Assembly: GCA_948567375.1 (NCBI GenBank)
Contig: OX419756.1
Span: 70,198,333-70,262,332 of the forward strand
Reading direction: 5' to 3'
Source of the DNA: Lunularia cruciata
Lineage: Eukaryota; Streptophyta; Marchantiopsida; Lunulariales; Lunulariaceae
DNA: 64,000 nt
The position numbers and the translations under genes are program-made. The number at the start of each line of letters is the position of its first letter. Position 1 is the stretch's first letter. The notes beneath the pieces were generated by a model that saw nothing but the letters and a program-made list of their open reading frames with translations, did no database searches and had not been told where the DNA came from. Below are positions 35,400 to 46,526 of this stretch, one piece after another.

Positions 35400-35860
35400 A
35401 GTCTATGTTTTATCAAGTGTTTTCTAAAGTGATCAACTATCCAATCAATATTATCTACATGATGATCACTAAGTAAATTATTTATAGACATATTAAATTT
35501 TATAATTAAATTAAGAACATTACCACATTTTCAAAATAAAATACACAGTTGTTCAAAATTGAGATAGAAATATTTGTATTATGAACACAAGTATCTTTAT
35601 CTTAATTCTGAAAGTCAAAACATATATATATCCAAGAATTAATCTTTGTAAAACTCATGTTCTCAACTGAGTTGGACACTGAAAGTGTTAAATACGGTCA
35701 ATTTAACTTACCTGAAAAATATGACTTAAATGATGAAATTCACTTTGAGTTAAAAGAAAGTTTGAAACAAGTGGACAAAAGACTTATCCGTCTGAACCTT
35801 CTTAAGATCTTCATTTCGAAACAGGTTCCACATTAAAGAATTAGGATAGAGACTGGTAGT
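35400..35860 (-). repeat. dispersed repeat, copy 2 (partner at 4040-4510)
   Basis: Reverse complement of 4040-4510 with moderate divergence. It adjoins the large inverted repeat, and a third copy of 'gcagaatatcaaagagt' lies between them (35351). The combined unit may be a larger unclassified element. Confidence 0.6.
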
Positions 35861-38339
35861 AAATAAATATATAAATAATAAATTTATTTGATAATAATAA
35901 TAATAATAATTGATACTACCAAAAATAAGCTGAATCTCTCACTCATACTGGAACTTTGTGATTGCTGAAAATGTATCAGTCATTTAAGTTCTAGCCTTAA
36001 AAATTAATAGTAAAGAAATCAACAGACAATAATTTACGTATTCAACTAAATTTCGAAATTGGTCAATTATTCAGTTGACTAGCTCAGTATTTTGCTGATA
36101 TTTTCCCAGTTATTGGTAACAAAACAGATTTTTTTTATATTACATGAATTCCCGCAACTGTATTTGATCATTGATATTAGCCTTTTCTTGGAACTTTGGG
36201 TCTTGAAGGTTTTCTCATGGGGGTTTCATACTGAAATTTTTTGCATCTTATGTTCTTATCATTTCATTTATGTTATTCTACTTGTTCGGTATTCCCCTCT
36301 TATAGTCCTTTTCTGCAAGCATCACTTTGTGTTAATGCAAATAAAGAAATTCCAAATGATTTTCAATATATGACTTTTTTCTTTCACCGTCTTTTATAGA
36401 ATGGGTTTAGTTAGTTCACTTTCTAAACTATAGTTTACTTTCAATTATGCCATGCTATAATGGTAACTAGTACGTAGTTCTAACAAGTAGAAAAAAATTT
36501 ATTTGATTATATATGTTAAAATAACTATGAAATGAATTCTATTTGAACCACTGGAACTGAAAAATTATAAATTTTGAGTATTATATCTTTTGATAATCAC
36601 GAAATAATAAGAATTTTAAATTATCTACTCCAATAGATTGAAACAGTAAAGAAAGAAGTTAAGGATTAGAAAATCAAAATTTTCTTCCAAACTTTCATTA
36701 AATTTATTTCTTCAAACTCTAAATTTTTATATAATTTTATAATAATTTATATGAAATAAAATCTGATAAAAAATCAAAAATAATAATTTTCTCTCTTATA
36801 TACATCCTTATAAAGGTATTTTGAAGTCTAAGATGGAAAGCAAAACATGTACTTCTTTTAATATTATTTCAATATAAAGAAGTATGATCAAGGATTTTCA
36901 AAAGAAATTGCATTGATGTGATAAGTGTAATATTTTCTTGATATAATGTTTTCAAGGACTTTTAATTTGTAAAATTTTCTTAAATATGTTGATTTTATTT
37001 TTATTTTATAAATTTATATCTTTTTATCTTTTATATAATCTTCCTATTCTTGAAGAAACTATTTTTTCTTATCAAATTAAGAAAATAAATTTTAAAATAT
37101 AAGTTAATTCTTATCTCAGGTTGAAGATCATGCACTATTATTGAGGAACTATAATTAATACTATTTGATTTTTGTTTCCATACTTCAAGAGACAAAACAA
37201 GCTCCATGAGAGATTATTACATTAAAATTTTATATTCAATTTATGACTTTCTTTTGTGTTTTTTGACATCCATTTATGACCTTTTTGTGGCTTTTGACAT
37301 CCATTTATGATTTTTTTGTGTTCTTTATCACTCTTATCAGATACCATATCCAATTTAGAAAAATAAACTTACTTATAAAAAATTAAATTTTTAGCTAAAT
37401 TTTCCCATTAATTTAAGTAATCATTTTCTTTCAATATGACCAAAATAATCATCTTTGCTCTCCATATATCCAAGAATAGTGCTTATCAGGTATTACCTAT
37501 CTTTTTGCAATACAGTTCTATACTTTCTACATTAAATTGGGTATGGATATTCTTATTTAGAATAACTTGAATCGAATGAAACATAAATTCAATGTTTTGA
37601 AGAAGACACCTAATATCCATAGTCTATATTTGGATTTAACCCAACAGAGAGTCTGCTTGAGAAGATCTATATTGATACTCAGGTGATACTTACAAAGCAT
37701 GGGTTGAAGTGCGGTAGTTAGTGACTTGGGGGGGCAATGAGGGAAAGAGGAAAGATGATAGATTGAGAAGAAATTTTAGAATTTCTGAGAGCTTATTAGT
37801 CCACATTTCATAGAGCACATTAGTGAATATTAGAGTATATTTAGTTTCCAATTTTGGTTCAGTTAGTACATATATTGAAAGATATGGAGAATCTAATAGA
37901 AAAATATGAAGACCCTTAGGTTTTATAGAGTTTGGAGTGATTAATTAATAATGACAGTGATAAGTGATTAATTAATAATGAGAGCGATGGGTTGGGAAAT
38001 GAAGCTTATTTCATTGGCTTCCATGGACACTCCATGATGAGGCTAGATAAGCTTTTCACTTACCAATTGATCAATTGGCTTGTGATCCCATGGATGAGTT
38101 AGCGTGGTTCTTATTCCTCTTACTTTCACAATGGTATCTTTGCTATACTAGACGGGGCATACGGTGCAAAGAGAGGTGGCCACTAGATTTCATAAACTCC
38201 AAGTGGGAGATTGTGCTACCTAGAGGAGGAGTCTATACTGACTACATGTCACAAGAGACAAGTTCAGTCACAAGATATTATAAATTCCACTTGACTACAA
38301 TGGTGTAGGATATTGGATCAAGTGGGAGAGTATAGTAGA
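35861..38339. other. AT-rich DNA without recognised genes
   Basis: 36480-37240 is strongly AT-rich. 37246-37330 carries about three tandem copies of 'gacatccatttatgacttttttgtg' of roughly 34 bp. 37936-37986 has a direct repeat of GTGATTAATTAATAATGA. Nothing coding is supported; 38075-38308 is open but motif-free and may be an upstream part of the RT-like remnant. Confidence 0.45.
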
Positions 38340-38840
38340 GCATCATGAACCCTACATCCTTTATCTATCGCTAGTGCCTTTGACGAGATTATCTCTTCCT
38401 TATGCTTATTTCATCCTATTGCAAGAGGGGGAGTACCATTAGAGGTCTTAGATTACCCGCTTGAGTAGCTTCTATGTCTTGATAGACCATTATTTTTTGC
38501 AGACATTGTGCTTTACCCCATGCCTCTCCTCAAGAGCCTTGTCAAGGATGGTATATGTGCATCTTAGAGATTATTTCCAGCCACATGATCCTTTTAATGG
38601 TTTTACCAAATTTTAGTGGCTACAACAATAGCAAGAGTAAAGATTCCTACATTAGTTAGTCAAGTGTTAACTTTTTGCGATGGAGAAGGGCATAGGAGCA
38701 TTACACTAATTTCTATTGGAGAGGTCTTTGTGCATCTTATCATGTTAGTTGTACCATTGTCCCTTGACATTGTTCTCCTTTCCAACATCACCTTAATTAA
38801 CATCAATTTGGATTTGCTACACTCGTAGGTTGTGAGGCTA
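38340..38840 (+). pseudogene. RT-like retroelement ORF (copy ii), 5' portion before F2-a insertion
   Basis: Frame at 38616-38828 (TIARVKIPTLVSQVLTF, EGHRSITLISIGEVFVHLIM) leads up to the F2-a insertion point. The same host sequence resumes at 45295. The F2-a target duplication GGCTA (38836-38840) marks the break. The family is inferred from the better-conserved 45295-45759 part. Confidence 0.4.
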
Positions 38841-39525
38841 TGTAATACCAAGGGTTAGCCATATGATCTAGATGTGAAATTCGGTTTGGTAACATCTAGA
38901 ATGATGTTATACATGATGGTAAAAATAGATCAGATAGAAGTATCACCAAAAGAGTACTTCTACTAATAGGGTAGAAACCAAAATAGACTTGAGAACCTTA
39001 GAACCAATAGCTAGACATATGATTTAAAGGTGAGAATTGGTTTGGTAACATCTGGAAGGATGTTACACATGATGGAATAAACAGATAAGAAAGAGGTATC
39101 ACCAAAAGGGGACTTCTACTAATAGAGTAGAAACCAAAATATGCTTGAAATCTTTGAATGCAATTTTGTCGGCCTAAACGGATGAATTAGGCCTCGAAAA
39201 TGTGCAATCCCCCCCCCCTAAATGGAGGAGAGGCTGGTCTTCCCTCCCCCTGCTTTGTCTCGTCGAGAGCTTTCCAACTCATGTGATTCTGAGATTCTTA
39301 TAGGAAGATTCCCTAAAAGTTTCCCTCCAGTCAAAGCTTGTTTGACCAACCAGATAGGACCTAGACCAGACAGGTCACCCATCCAAGTAAGTAATCCTAT
39401 GGTGGAGCTTCCTTGGAGGAGATCCTCTTTGTCTATATAATAAAGAGAAGGTGCTCCCTTGGGGCATCAAATGTTTGAGTGTGCAATCTGTGTTTTCTCT
39501 CTTCTCTTGTCCTTGGAGGATTACA
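38841..39525 (+). repeat. F2-a 5' LTR
   Basis: TGTAATACC ... GGATTACA. The first 310 bp consist of two diverged tandem units of about 150 bp (start near 38856 and 39008; both contain TTGGTAACATCT and TATCACCAAAAG). A probable TATA box TATATAATAAAG lies at 39434-39445. It holds about 46 bp (C-run and following, near 39209-39260) absent from the 3' LTR. Confidence 0.93.
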
Positions 39526-39526
39526 A

Positions 39527-39538
39527 TGGTATCAGAGC
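39527..39538 (+). promoter_or_regulatory. F2-a primer-binding site (initiator-Met tRNA)
   Basis: TGGTATCAGAGC, one base after the LTR, an exact complement of the initiator tRNA-Met 3' end without CCA extension mismatches. Confidence 0.95.
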
Positions 39539-39665
39539 GAGTGTTCTAGTCCAAGAGAGTGGACCACCCCTCTTGGAATAGCACAAACTACTGAAACTGA
39601 GTAATTTAAGGTGGAGAACATAGAGTAATCGTGAGACTTAGGAAGGACTTTAGAGAGCGAATGGG

Positions 39666-40095
39666 ATGGATGCGCCGGGGGGACAATTTCCCACGCCTAG
39701 CTTTCCATTCTCAAACCCATTCCACATCAAGGTTATGGACATCCAGCGTGAGCAGATGAGGGTATTGCTAGTTTATCACTTTGGTGCGGAATTCATGGAT
39801 AGAGTGATGAACTCACCAAACCCGGTGATTCTACCTGTGGTGATATATGACAGAGAGTGGGATTTGACGATCTACATTCTATTACAATAATATGGATATG
39901 AATGTCCCAAATCCTCTCCCTTTCAACACTCAAGTAGAAATCCGTTATGTAGTGAGGCCGAAAGTGATGTTAAGAGATTTTGTGGTTAGGAATTTTGGTG
40001 AGGAGAATTATCAACGAGTGATAGCTTCGGAGGTCCCAATGGTAGTTCTGATAGTTTGTGCGCCTTCTAGAGTGATTATATTGACTCTGTATTGA
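39666..40095 (+). CDS. two adjoining pre-gag ORFs of unknown function (F2-a)
   Basis: ORF a (39666-39890, 74 aa, MDAPGGQFPTPSFPF...) ends one base before ATG of ORF b (39892-40095, 67 aa), which lies in the +1 frame. The two look like diverged copies of one 45-residue unit: VYHFGAEFMDRVMNSPNPVI against VRNFGEENYQRVIASEVPMV, each followed by a hydrophobic strand. F2-b carries both at 46527-46960 with the frame break at the same place (GEEYYKQVIAFEVPMVV recognisable), so the arrangement predates the two copies. They precede the gag start at 40129. I know no named domain here. They could be an N-terminal extension of Gag reached by +1 shift, or a separate accessory ORF. Confidence 0.55.
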
Positions 40096-40128
40096 AGTAG
40101 ACGTTAGCAATTGGGTGTTGCAGGAACC

Positions 40129-41217
40129 ATGGATCCACAATTGCAAGAGCTGGTGCAGGGAATGCAAGGGATGCTGAATGAATTTTGAGAGATTAAGATG
40201 ACCATGGAGGCATTACAAAGTCAAGTGCAGATCCTCAGGAACGATCAAGCCATGCAAGAAGAAGAGTCGTCTCAAAACCCAGTACCTACAACTAAAGTAC
40301 TTGGAGAGGCACCCGTGCCTACGAACCCTATCAACGATGAAACCACATTGCTACTCCGGATGAAGAAGACCTGCAACATCAAGCCTTACAAGGGGCAGCG
40401 TACGATGGGAGTAGTGGAAAATTGGATCTCGAGAATGAATCGATATTTCCGATTGTTCTCAACAGAGATCACAGAGCATGCTGCAGGCGTGTTTGCATGT
40501 GGGTTCTTGACCAATAAAGCCCTCACATGGTATGATGCTTGGGAACGATCCATGCTGGCAGAGAGAAGGGAGGTCACATGGATAGCAATGCAAGAAGGAT
40601 TGCTGAAGAATTTCCAATCGGTGGATTCTGTGCAGATGGCTTGAACCCAACTATGGGGATTGAGACAGAAGAGTATCGTACAAGAGTATGTGGAGGCATT
40701 TCTGGATCTACAAGTCGCAATTACCAACATGAGTCTAGCAGAGACTCTCAACAATTTCAAATGAGGGTTGAAAGAGCGGATTCGCCAAGAAGTCATGGTG
40801 CAAAACCCTCGCACGGTATTTGAAGCCATTACTTGTGCACAGAGAATAGCAGGAGCATTAGGTGGAGGTGAAGGAGTAGTTCCACCTCAACATTATCGGG
40901 CAGAAATGCCACACATGGGTGGACTGGTACCGATGGAACTGGGCAACCTTTGATTCCGGGATCAAGGAGCACGGCCGCTTCAAGGGGAGCGGGGACGGGT
41001 AGAAGAACAAAGAGATGGAGTCCCACAAGGAGAAGGGACTCGAGGAGAACAATGCCGTTGTTACAATTGTGGCCGTATTGGGCACATATCTACCAATTGT
41101 TGCACTCGTTTCCCTAGAGGCCCTCTGGCTTTGTACAGGCAATCTTTGAACAACATAGAGAGGCACATTGAAGAGGAAGAGGTGGAAACCACTTCGGAAA
41201 ACGAAGATCGCCAGTAA
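40129..41217 (+). pseudogene. F2-a gag with four in-frame stops
   Basis: One uninterrupted frame of 362 codons from ATG 40129 to TAA 41215, broken only by TGA at 40186, 40642, 40762 and 40951. Capsid-type region about residues 85-280 (VENWISRMNRYFRLFS, ALTWYDAWERSM, VQEYVEAFLDLQVAITNMSL), then a CCHC knuckle CYNCGRIGHISTNC (about 41060-41101) and an acidic tail (ERHIEEEEVE). The product would form the particle and bind genomic RNA. Each TGA is one C-to-T step from CGA. The frame overlaps pol by 46 nt. Confidence 0.85.
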
Positions 41218-44200
41218 ATGTACCTTGTGGCCTTACTGGCTCAATAAGGAAGCAGAGAAGCAAGGGAAGGAAGAAGAATAATGCACAAAGATCCCAAAAG
41301 GCAACCTCACAATTGATTGTCGAGAATAGAATCCTAGAAGGTAATCAAGTGAGAGTATTAATAGATCCGAGAGCAACAGAGAATTTCTTATCTCACTCTG
41401 TTGCAATAAGATTGGGAATGGAGCTAGAGAAAGATGGAAGTGAAGAAGTAGAGTTACCAAATGGGCAAACAGAGCGGATTGAATCATTACCTAGACGGGT
41501 AACCCTCTCTATAGGAGAATATGAGGAAGCAATTGAGTGGCGAGTGATACAGTTAGCCTGATATGATGCAATTTTAGGCATGCCATGGATGGAGCAGTAC
41601 AACCCAATGGTGGATTGGAAGAAGAAAGTAGTGAGAACCCACCAATGGTCAATCATTGGGGTTAAAGAAAAATCACACAGGCAAAAGCTGCCTCTATATG
41701 TCGTAGGGACGACAATTGTCTATAAGACCGATAGATGTTTTATGGGTCTAATAAGAGAAGTCTAGAGTGCACAACTCACTGGACAAATTCCTGAGAAATT
41801 GAAAGATGTGGTGGATGAGTTTCAAGATGTCTTTCCCGGTGATCTACCCTCAAGATTACCACCTAAAAGGCGAGTAGATCACAAAATAGAGACACTCCCG
41901 AGGAAGACACCTCCTTGTAAGGCTCCATATCGCCTATCACCTCATGAGTTGGAGGAGTGTAAGACTCAAATTCAGGAGATGCTACAGAAAGGGTTCATCC
42001 AACCTAGCGTATCAACATATGGGGCCCTTGTCTTGTTTGTGAAGAAGAAGGATGGTACAATGCGCATGTGCATTGACTATTGGGGTCTCAATCAGCAAAC
42101 AATGAAGAACAAATACCCCTTACCTCGCATGGATGACCTGTTTGATCAACTCCATGGAGCAAGATACTTCACCAAACTGGACTTGCGGAGCGGTTACAAT
42201 CAAATCCAAATTGCAGAGGAGGATGTGTACAAAACCGCCTTTCGAACTAGGTATGGCCACTTTGAGTATCTTGTGATGCCTTTTGGCCTCACCAATGCGC
42301 CTGCCACTTTCATGAGCCTAATGAATGACATATTTTGTCCATACTTGGATAAGTCTATTATCGTCTTCTTGGATGATATCTTAGTATACAGTAGCACGAT
42401 GATAGAACACAAACAACATCTACGAGAGGTCCTCCAGATTCTAAGACAAAATTAGTTGTACGCCAAAATCTCAAAGTGTGAGTTTGGCAAGTCCAAAGTA
42501 GACTACTTAGGGCATAGAGTAAGTGCAAAGGGAATTCAAGTATTGACAGATAAAATAGAGGTCATTCAAAAATGGAGTGCCTCAGAAGATCAGACTCAAC
42601 TTAAGAGCTTCTTGGGGTTGACGGGATTCTATCGTAGATTTGTCAAGGACTTCTCCAAGGTTGTACAGCCTTTAACGGCACTACTTGGCAAGGGGAAGAA
42701 GTGGACATGGGGAACTGCACAAGAGTTAGCCTTTCAAGAATTGAAGGCCGCCTTGCTACATGCACCAATCTTGAAGTGGTATGACCCAAAACGTCCAATC
42801 AAGTTGGCTATAGATGCATCAAGCGTCGCAATAGGAGCAGTCCTACAACAAGAGTGGCATGACGGATGGCATCCAATTGCATATTTCTCTTGAAGGTTGT
42901 TATTGGTAGAACGCAACTACCACACCACAGAACGAGAAGAGCTGGCCATCATTCTAGCAACCAAGCATTGGAAGCACTACCTGGGCGAGAAGGCATTTGT
43001 AGTAGAGACAGACCATAAACCTCTAGTCTACCTCGAGACACAGAAGGATCTATCTCATTGCCAAATTCAGTGGGCAGAGTGGTGACAATGCTTCAACATG
43101 ACAATCACCTATGTGGAAGGTAAGAAACAACTTGCAGATGCATTCACCCGCATGCCAATGGCCAACAACTTGGTGGCAGAGGTTAAGATTAACCCTGAAT
43201 TTTGGCAAGAGATTCTAGCTGCTACAAAAATTGATCCATAGATTGTAGAAGTGCAATTGTCCAAAGGTATCACCAGCACCCAAGGACTCACCTTTTGGGA
43301 TGGCAGATTATGGATCCCAAAGGTCCTAGAATTACGCACCACCATTTTAGCAGAATGTCATGATTCGGCCATTGCAGCTCAATTTGGAGTGGACAAGACC
43401 TTGGATGCAGTTAAGCGCTATTACTATTGGCCCAAGATGAGCAACGATGTGATGGACTATGTGCATAGCTGCCTACTTTGTCAACAGAACAAAGCTTCTA
43501 ATCAAGTTCCTGCAAGGCTCCTTCAACCTCTCTCCACTCCTACCCAACATTGGGAACAAGTGAGTATGGATCTTGTCTGTGAATTACCCAAGACCACCTC
43601 AGGGTTTGACTCCATTGTGGTCTTTGTGGACCGGCTCAGCAAAATGATTCATGTACGCCCTACCACCAAGGAGGTGACCGCTCCACAACTAGCTCAACTA
43701 TACTTAGATGCAGTCTTTGCTCACCATGGCTTGTCTAGAGTACTCATCACCGATAGAGGCACCCAATTCACCAGTTTGTTTTGGCAAACACTCTTTGGTG
43801 TCTTCAAAACCAAGTTGGCCATGTCTACAGCTTACCACCTACAAACAAATGGCCAAACAGAGCGGGCTAATCGCACGATTGAAGACATGTTACGTGGCTT
43901 CACCTTAGAAGAGCAAGAGAGGTAGGACACCCTACTACCGTTGGTGGAATTCGCTTACAACAATTCAGTGAATGCCTCCACCCAGATCACTCCGTTCTTC
44001 CTCATGTATGGTGAGCATCCCTTCACACCTTCTAGCTTGATGAAGATCCGTCCAGTGACCACCAAGGTTGATGCAGTCAACACAGTTGTTTCTAGAATCC
44101 AAGAAGGTGTGGAGAGCGCCAAACACAGGTTACAGATTGCACAAAATCAACAAAAGCAATATGCTGATGCACACCATAGGCACATGGAGTTCAATGTTGG

Positions 44201-44642
44201 GGATCAAGTGTGGCTATTGACAACCAACCTCACATTAGTTGGATCTTGTAAGCTCAGACCTCGTTTTATTGGGCCTTTCTTGATTCTTCGTTGCATTGGC
44301 GCTGTGGCCTATCACCTTGAGCTACCACCACACATGAAGATCCATCCAGTGTTCCATGTCTCCCAACTATGCAGATATGCTCCCAGATCAGGCCAAGGTC
44401 CTTCCACACAGGACATTTGACCTTGTCCTACACTCATTGATGGCATAAAGGAATATGAAGTGGAGCGGATTCTCCAAAAGTGCATGCGTGGTACTCGCCA
44501 TCCGCGGGTGGACTATCTAGTACAATGGAAAGGTTACTCCCTCTATGAAGCAACCTAGGAACCCACTGCCAATTTGGCACATGCACCAGTGTTGGTGCAA
44601 GCATTTGAGTAACAAGTGCACAACGAGGACGTTGCGTCTTAA
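41172..44642 (+). pseudogene. F2-a pol (PR-RT-RNH-IN-chromodomain) with ten stops
   Basis: One frame of 1157 codons without indels. Protease at about 41355 reads VLIDPRATENF, so the catalytic DSG is DPR. RT (about 41800-42460) has [30 protein letters not shown] and the catalytic FLDDILVYS. RNase H (42790-43145) has LAIDASSVAIGAVLQQE, TEREELAI, TDHKPLVY. Integrase (43340-44200) has a finger with CLLCQQNK but AAQFG where the second His is expected, and D, D, E at SMDLVCELP, ITDRGTQF, RANRTIEDML. The chromodomain (44445-44600) has YEVERIL, YLVQWKGY and EAT-stop-EP. Stops: 41559, 41763, 42453, 42891, 43083, 43239, 43923, 44418, 44556, 44610; the natural end is 44640. Confidence 0.9.
41196..41240 (+). 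promoter_or_regulatory. programmed -1 frameshift signal, gag/pol junction (F2-a)
   Basis: In the gag frame the sequence reads tcG GAA AAC (heptamer 41196-41202), a 7-nt spacer, then an 8-bp perfect stem GCCAGTAA (41210-41217) / TTACTGGC (41233-41240) around a 15-nt loop. The gag stop TAA is inside the stem. Pol is in the -1 frame. The heptamer is one G-to-A change from canonical G GGA AAC, present in F1-b at the same spacing. Confidence 0.75.
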
Positions 44643-44655
44643 AAGGAGGGAGGTC
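44641..44655 (+). promoter_or_regulatory. F2-a polypurine tract
   Basis: AAAAGGAGGGAGGTC immediately precedes the 3' LTR, the expected plus-strand priming site. Confidence 0.85.
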
Positions 44656-45294
44656 TGTAATACCAAGGGTTAGCCATATGATCTAGATGTGAAATTCGGT
44701 TTGGTAACATCTAGAATGATGTTATACATGATGGTAAAAATAGATCAGATAGAAGTATCACCAAAAGAGTACTTCTACTAATAGGGCAGAAACCGAAATA
44801 GACTTGAGAACCTTAGAACCAATAGCTAGACATATGATTTAAAGGTGAGAATTGGTTTGGTAACATCTGGAAGGATGTTACACATGATGGATTGAACAGA
44901 TCAGAAAGAGGTATCACCAAAGGGGGACTTCTACTAATAGAGTAGGAACCGAAATATGCCTAAAATCTTTGAATGCAATTTTGTCGGCCTAAACGGATGA
45001 ATTAGGCCTTGAAAATGTACTCACGTGAGCTTTCCAACAGTACCTTACTCACGTGATTCTGAGATTCCTACATGAAGATTCCCTAAAAGATTCCCTCCGG
45101 TCAAAGCTTGTTTGACCAACCAGATAGGACCTAGACCAGACAGGTCCCCATCCAAGTAATTAATCCTATGGTGGAGCTTCCTTGGAGGAGATCCTCTTTG
45201 TCTATATAATAAAGAGAAGGTGCTCCCTTGGGGCATCGAATGTTTGAGTGTGCAATTTGTGTTTTCTCTCTTCTCTTGTCCTCGGAGGATTACA
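44656..45294 (+). repeat. F2-a 3' LTR
   Basis: TGTAATACC ... GGATTACA, 639 bp. It matches the 5' LTR with scattered, mostly transitional differences and lacks its C-rich 46-bp segment. It is followed by the GGCTA target duplication. Confidence 0.93.
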
Positions 45295-45759
45295 GGCTAT
45301 GGTCCTTTTTAGGTATTCCTCCTCACCTCTATTTTCCAAAGGACTGTATCACATCTATAGATGGCCTTCATATTCTTGGATTGCTAGTAGGATCCGAGGA
45401 TTTTGTCACACGCTTCCTAAACATAGCCCTTGCAAAGATATTCTTCATATGGATGACCTCTCTCTATTAGGAGATCCATAGGTTGCATTTGGGATACTCT
45501 CTTCTAGTATTGCCCATAAACCAACCTAGTTTCCTTACATTTTTCTCTCTTATGATCTTCTTATCACGTTTGAGAGCATTTTATAGGAGGATTATGGGTG
45601 TTTTAAGTGATATCATTAGATTAGTGATATTTGAATGTATGATAGGTCATTTGGCACATACACATACATCTCTACACATCTCATAAAAAGGGATAGGCTT
45701 ACTACATATGGAGGAGATGATATGATAGTATTTTTGGGTAGTTATGCTCTCTTGGCACC
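45295..45759 (+). pseudogene. RT-like retroelement ORF (copy ii), part after F2-a
   Basis: Three frames in succession carry SFLGIPPHLYFPKDCITSID, GLHILGLLVGSEDFVTRFLN (45300-45420), then HMDDLSLLGDP, QVAFGILSSSIAHKPT (45440-45530), RRIMGVLSDIIRLVIF and finally IVFLGSYALLAP (45720-45758). The order and wording resemble an RT-associated ORF family I know from early land plants (memory, not a search). F2-a split it at GGCTA and F2-b begins at its 3' edge. Confidence 0.5.
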
Positions 45760-46387
45760 AGTAATACCATTAGATAGACATAATATCTAGAGGTGGAAAT
45801 TGGCTTGATAATATCTCAAGAGATTTTATATATGATGGTCTAAGTAGATCAAATAAACATGTCACCAAAACAATACTTCCACTAATAATACAATACAATA
45901 CTTCCACTAACAAGGTGGAGTCCAAAAATACCCAAAAAACTTCAAAGCTAATTTTGGAGGCCTAAATAGATCAATTAGGCCTCAAAAAATTCCGTATCCT
46001 CCCATATGAGAAAAAGGTGTTGCTTTCTCTTCCCCTTTTTTGTCTCATCATGAGCTTTCCAACAATACCTCACTCATGCAATTCTAAGCTTCCTACAAGA
46101 AGATTCCCCAATTCCCCAAGATTCCCTCTGGTCAAACTTGTTTGATAACCAAATAGGACAAGGATAGACATGTGACCAATTCATGCAACTAATCTAAGGG
46201 TGAAGCTTGCTGACATGTCACCAATCCATGTATATGATCCAAGGATGGAACTTCCTTTGATTGCATTCTCTTTATTATATAATAAAAGACAAGGTGCTCC
46301 TTTGGGACATGGGAGTATTGAGAGATGAAGCCTTGTGTTTCTTCTCTTGTATTCTCTTGGAGGTTCTCCTATCCTCAAAATATTACA
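45760..46387 (+). repeat. F2-b 5' LTR
   Basis: AGTAATACC ... ATATTACA, 628 bp, aligning with F2-a LTRs through TATCTAGAGGTGGAAATTGG, TTTATTATATAATAAAAG and TTGTATTCTCTTGGAGG. The first base of the terminal TG is mutated. It is the closest match for the palindromic LTR at 27372-28412. Confidence 0.85.
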
Positions 46388-46388
46388 A

Positions 46389-46400
46389 TGATATCAGAGT
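46389..46400 (+). promoter_or_regulatory. F2-b primer-binding site, decayed
   Basis: TGATATCAGAGT, two transitions (G to A, C to T) from TGGTATCAGAGC, at the same offset as in F2-a. Confidence 0.85.
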
Positions 46401-46526
46401 AGTTTATTTAATCCAAGAGAGTGGATCACCCCTCTTGAAAGAACACGGACTACTAAGACAATGATTTTGAGGGGAGAAAACATAGTGTAATTGATAGATT
46501 GGGGGTGTTTTAGAGAGAGGATGGGA

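Larger units (their letters stand above)
38841..45294 (+). mobile_element. Ty3/gypsy chromovirus, family 2 copy F2-a
   Basis: 6.45 kb, plus strand, bounded by 685- and 639-bp LTRs and a perfect 5-bp target duplication GGCTA (38836-38840, 45295-45299). Order: LTR, primer site, two small pre-gag ORFs, gag, pol (protease, RT, RNase H, integrase, chromodomain), purine tract, LTR. The gag and pol frames have no indel but contain 14 stops. The LTRs differ by roughly 3 percent by eye plus one indel, so insertion is relatively recent. The stops mean it needs trans help or is dead. Confidence 0.95.

Noticed and set aside
40539-40829. Alternative-frame and antisense ORFs over F2-a gag
   Set aside because: Gag itself is a continuous frame here; the others lack homology.
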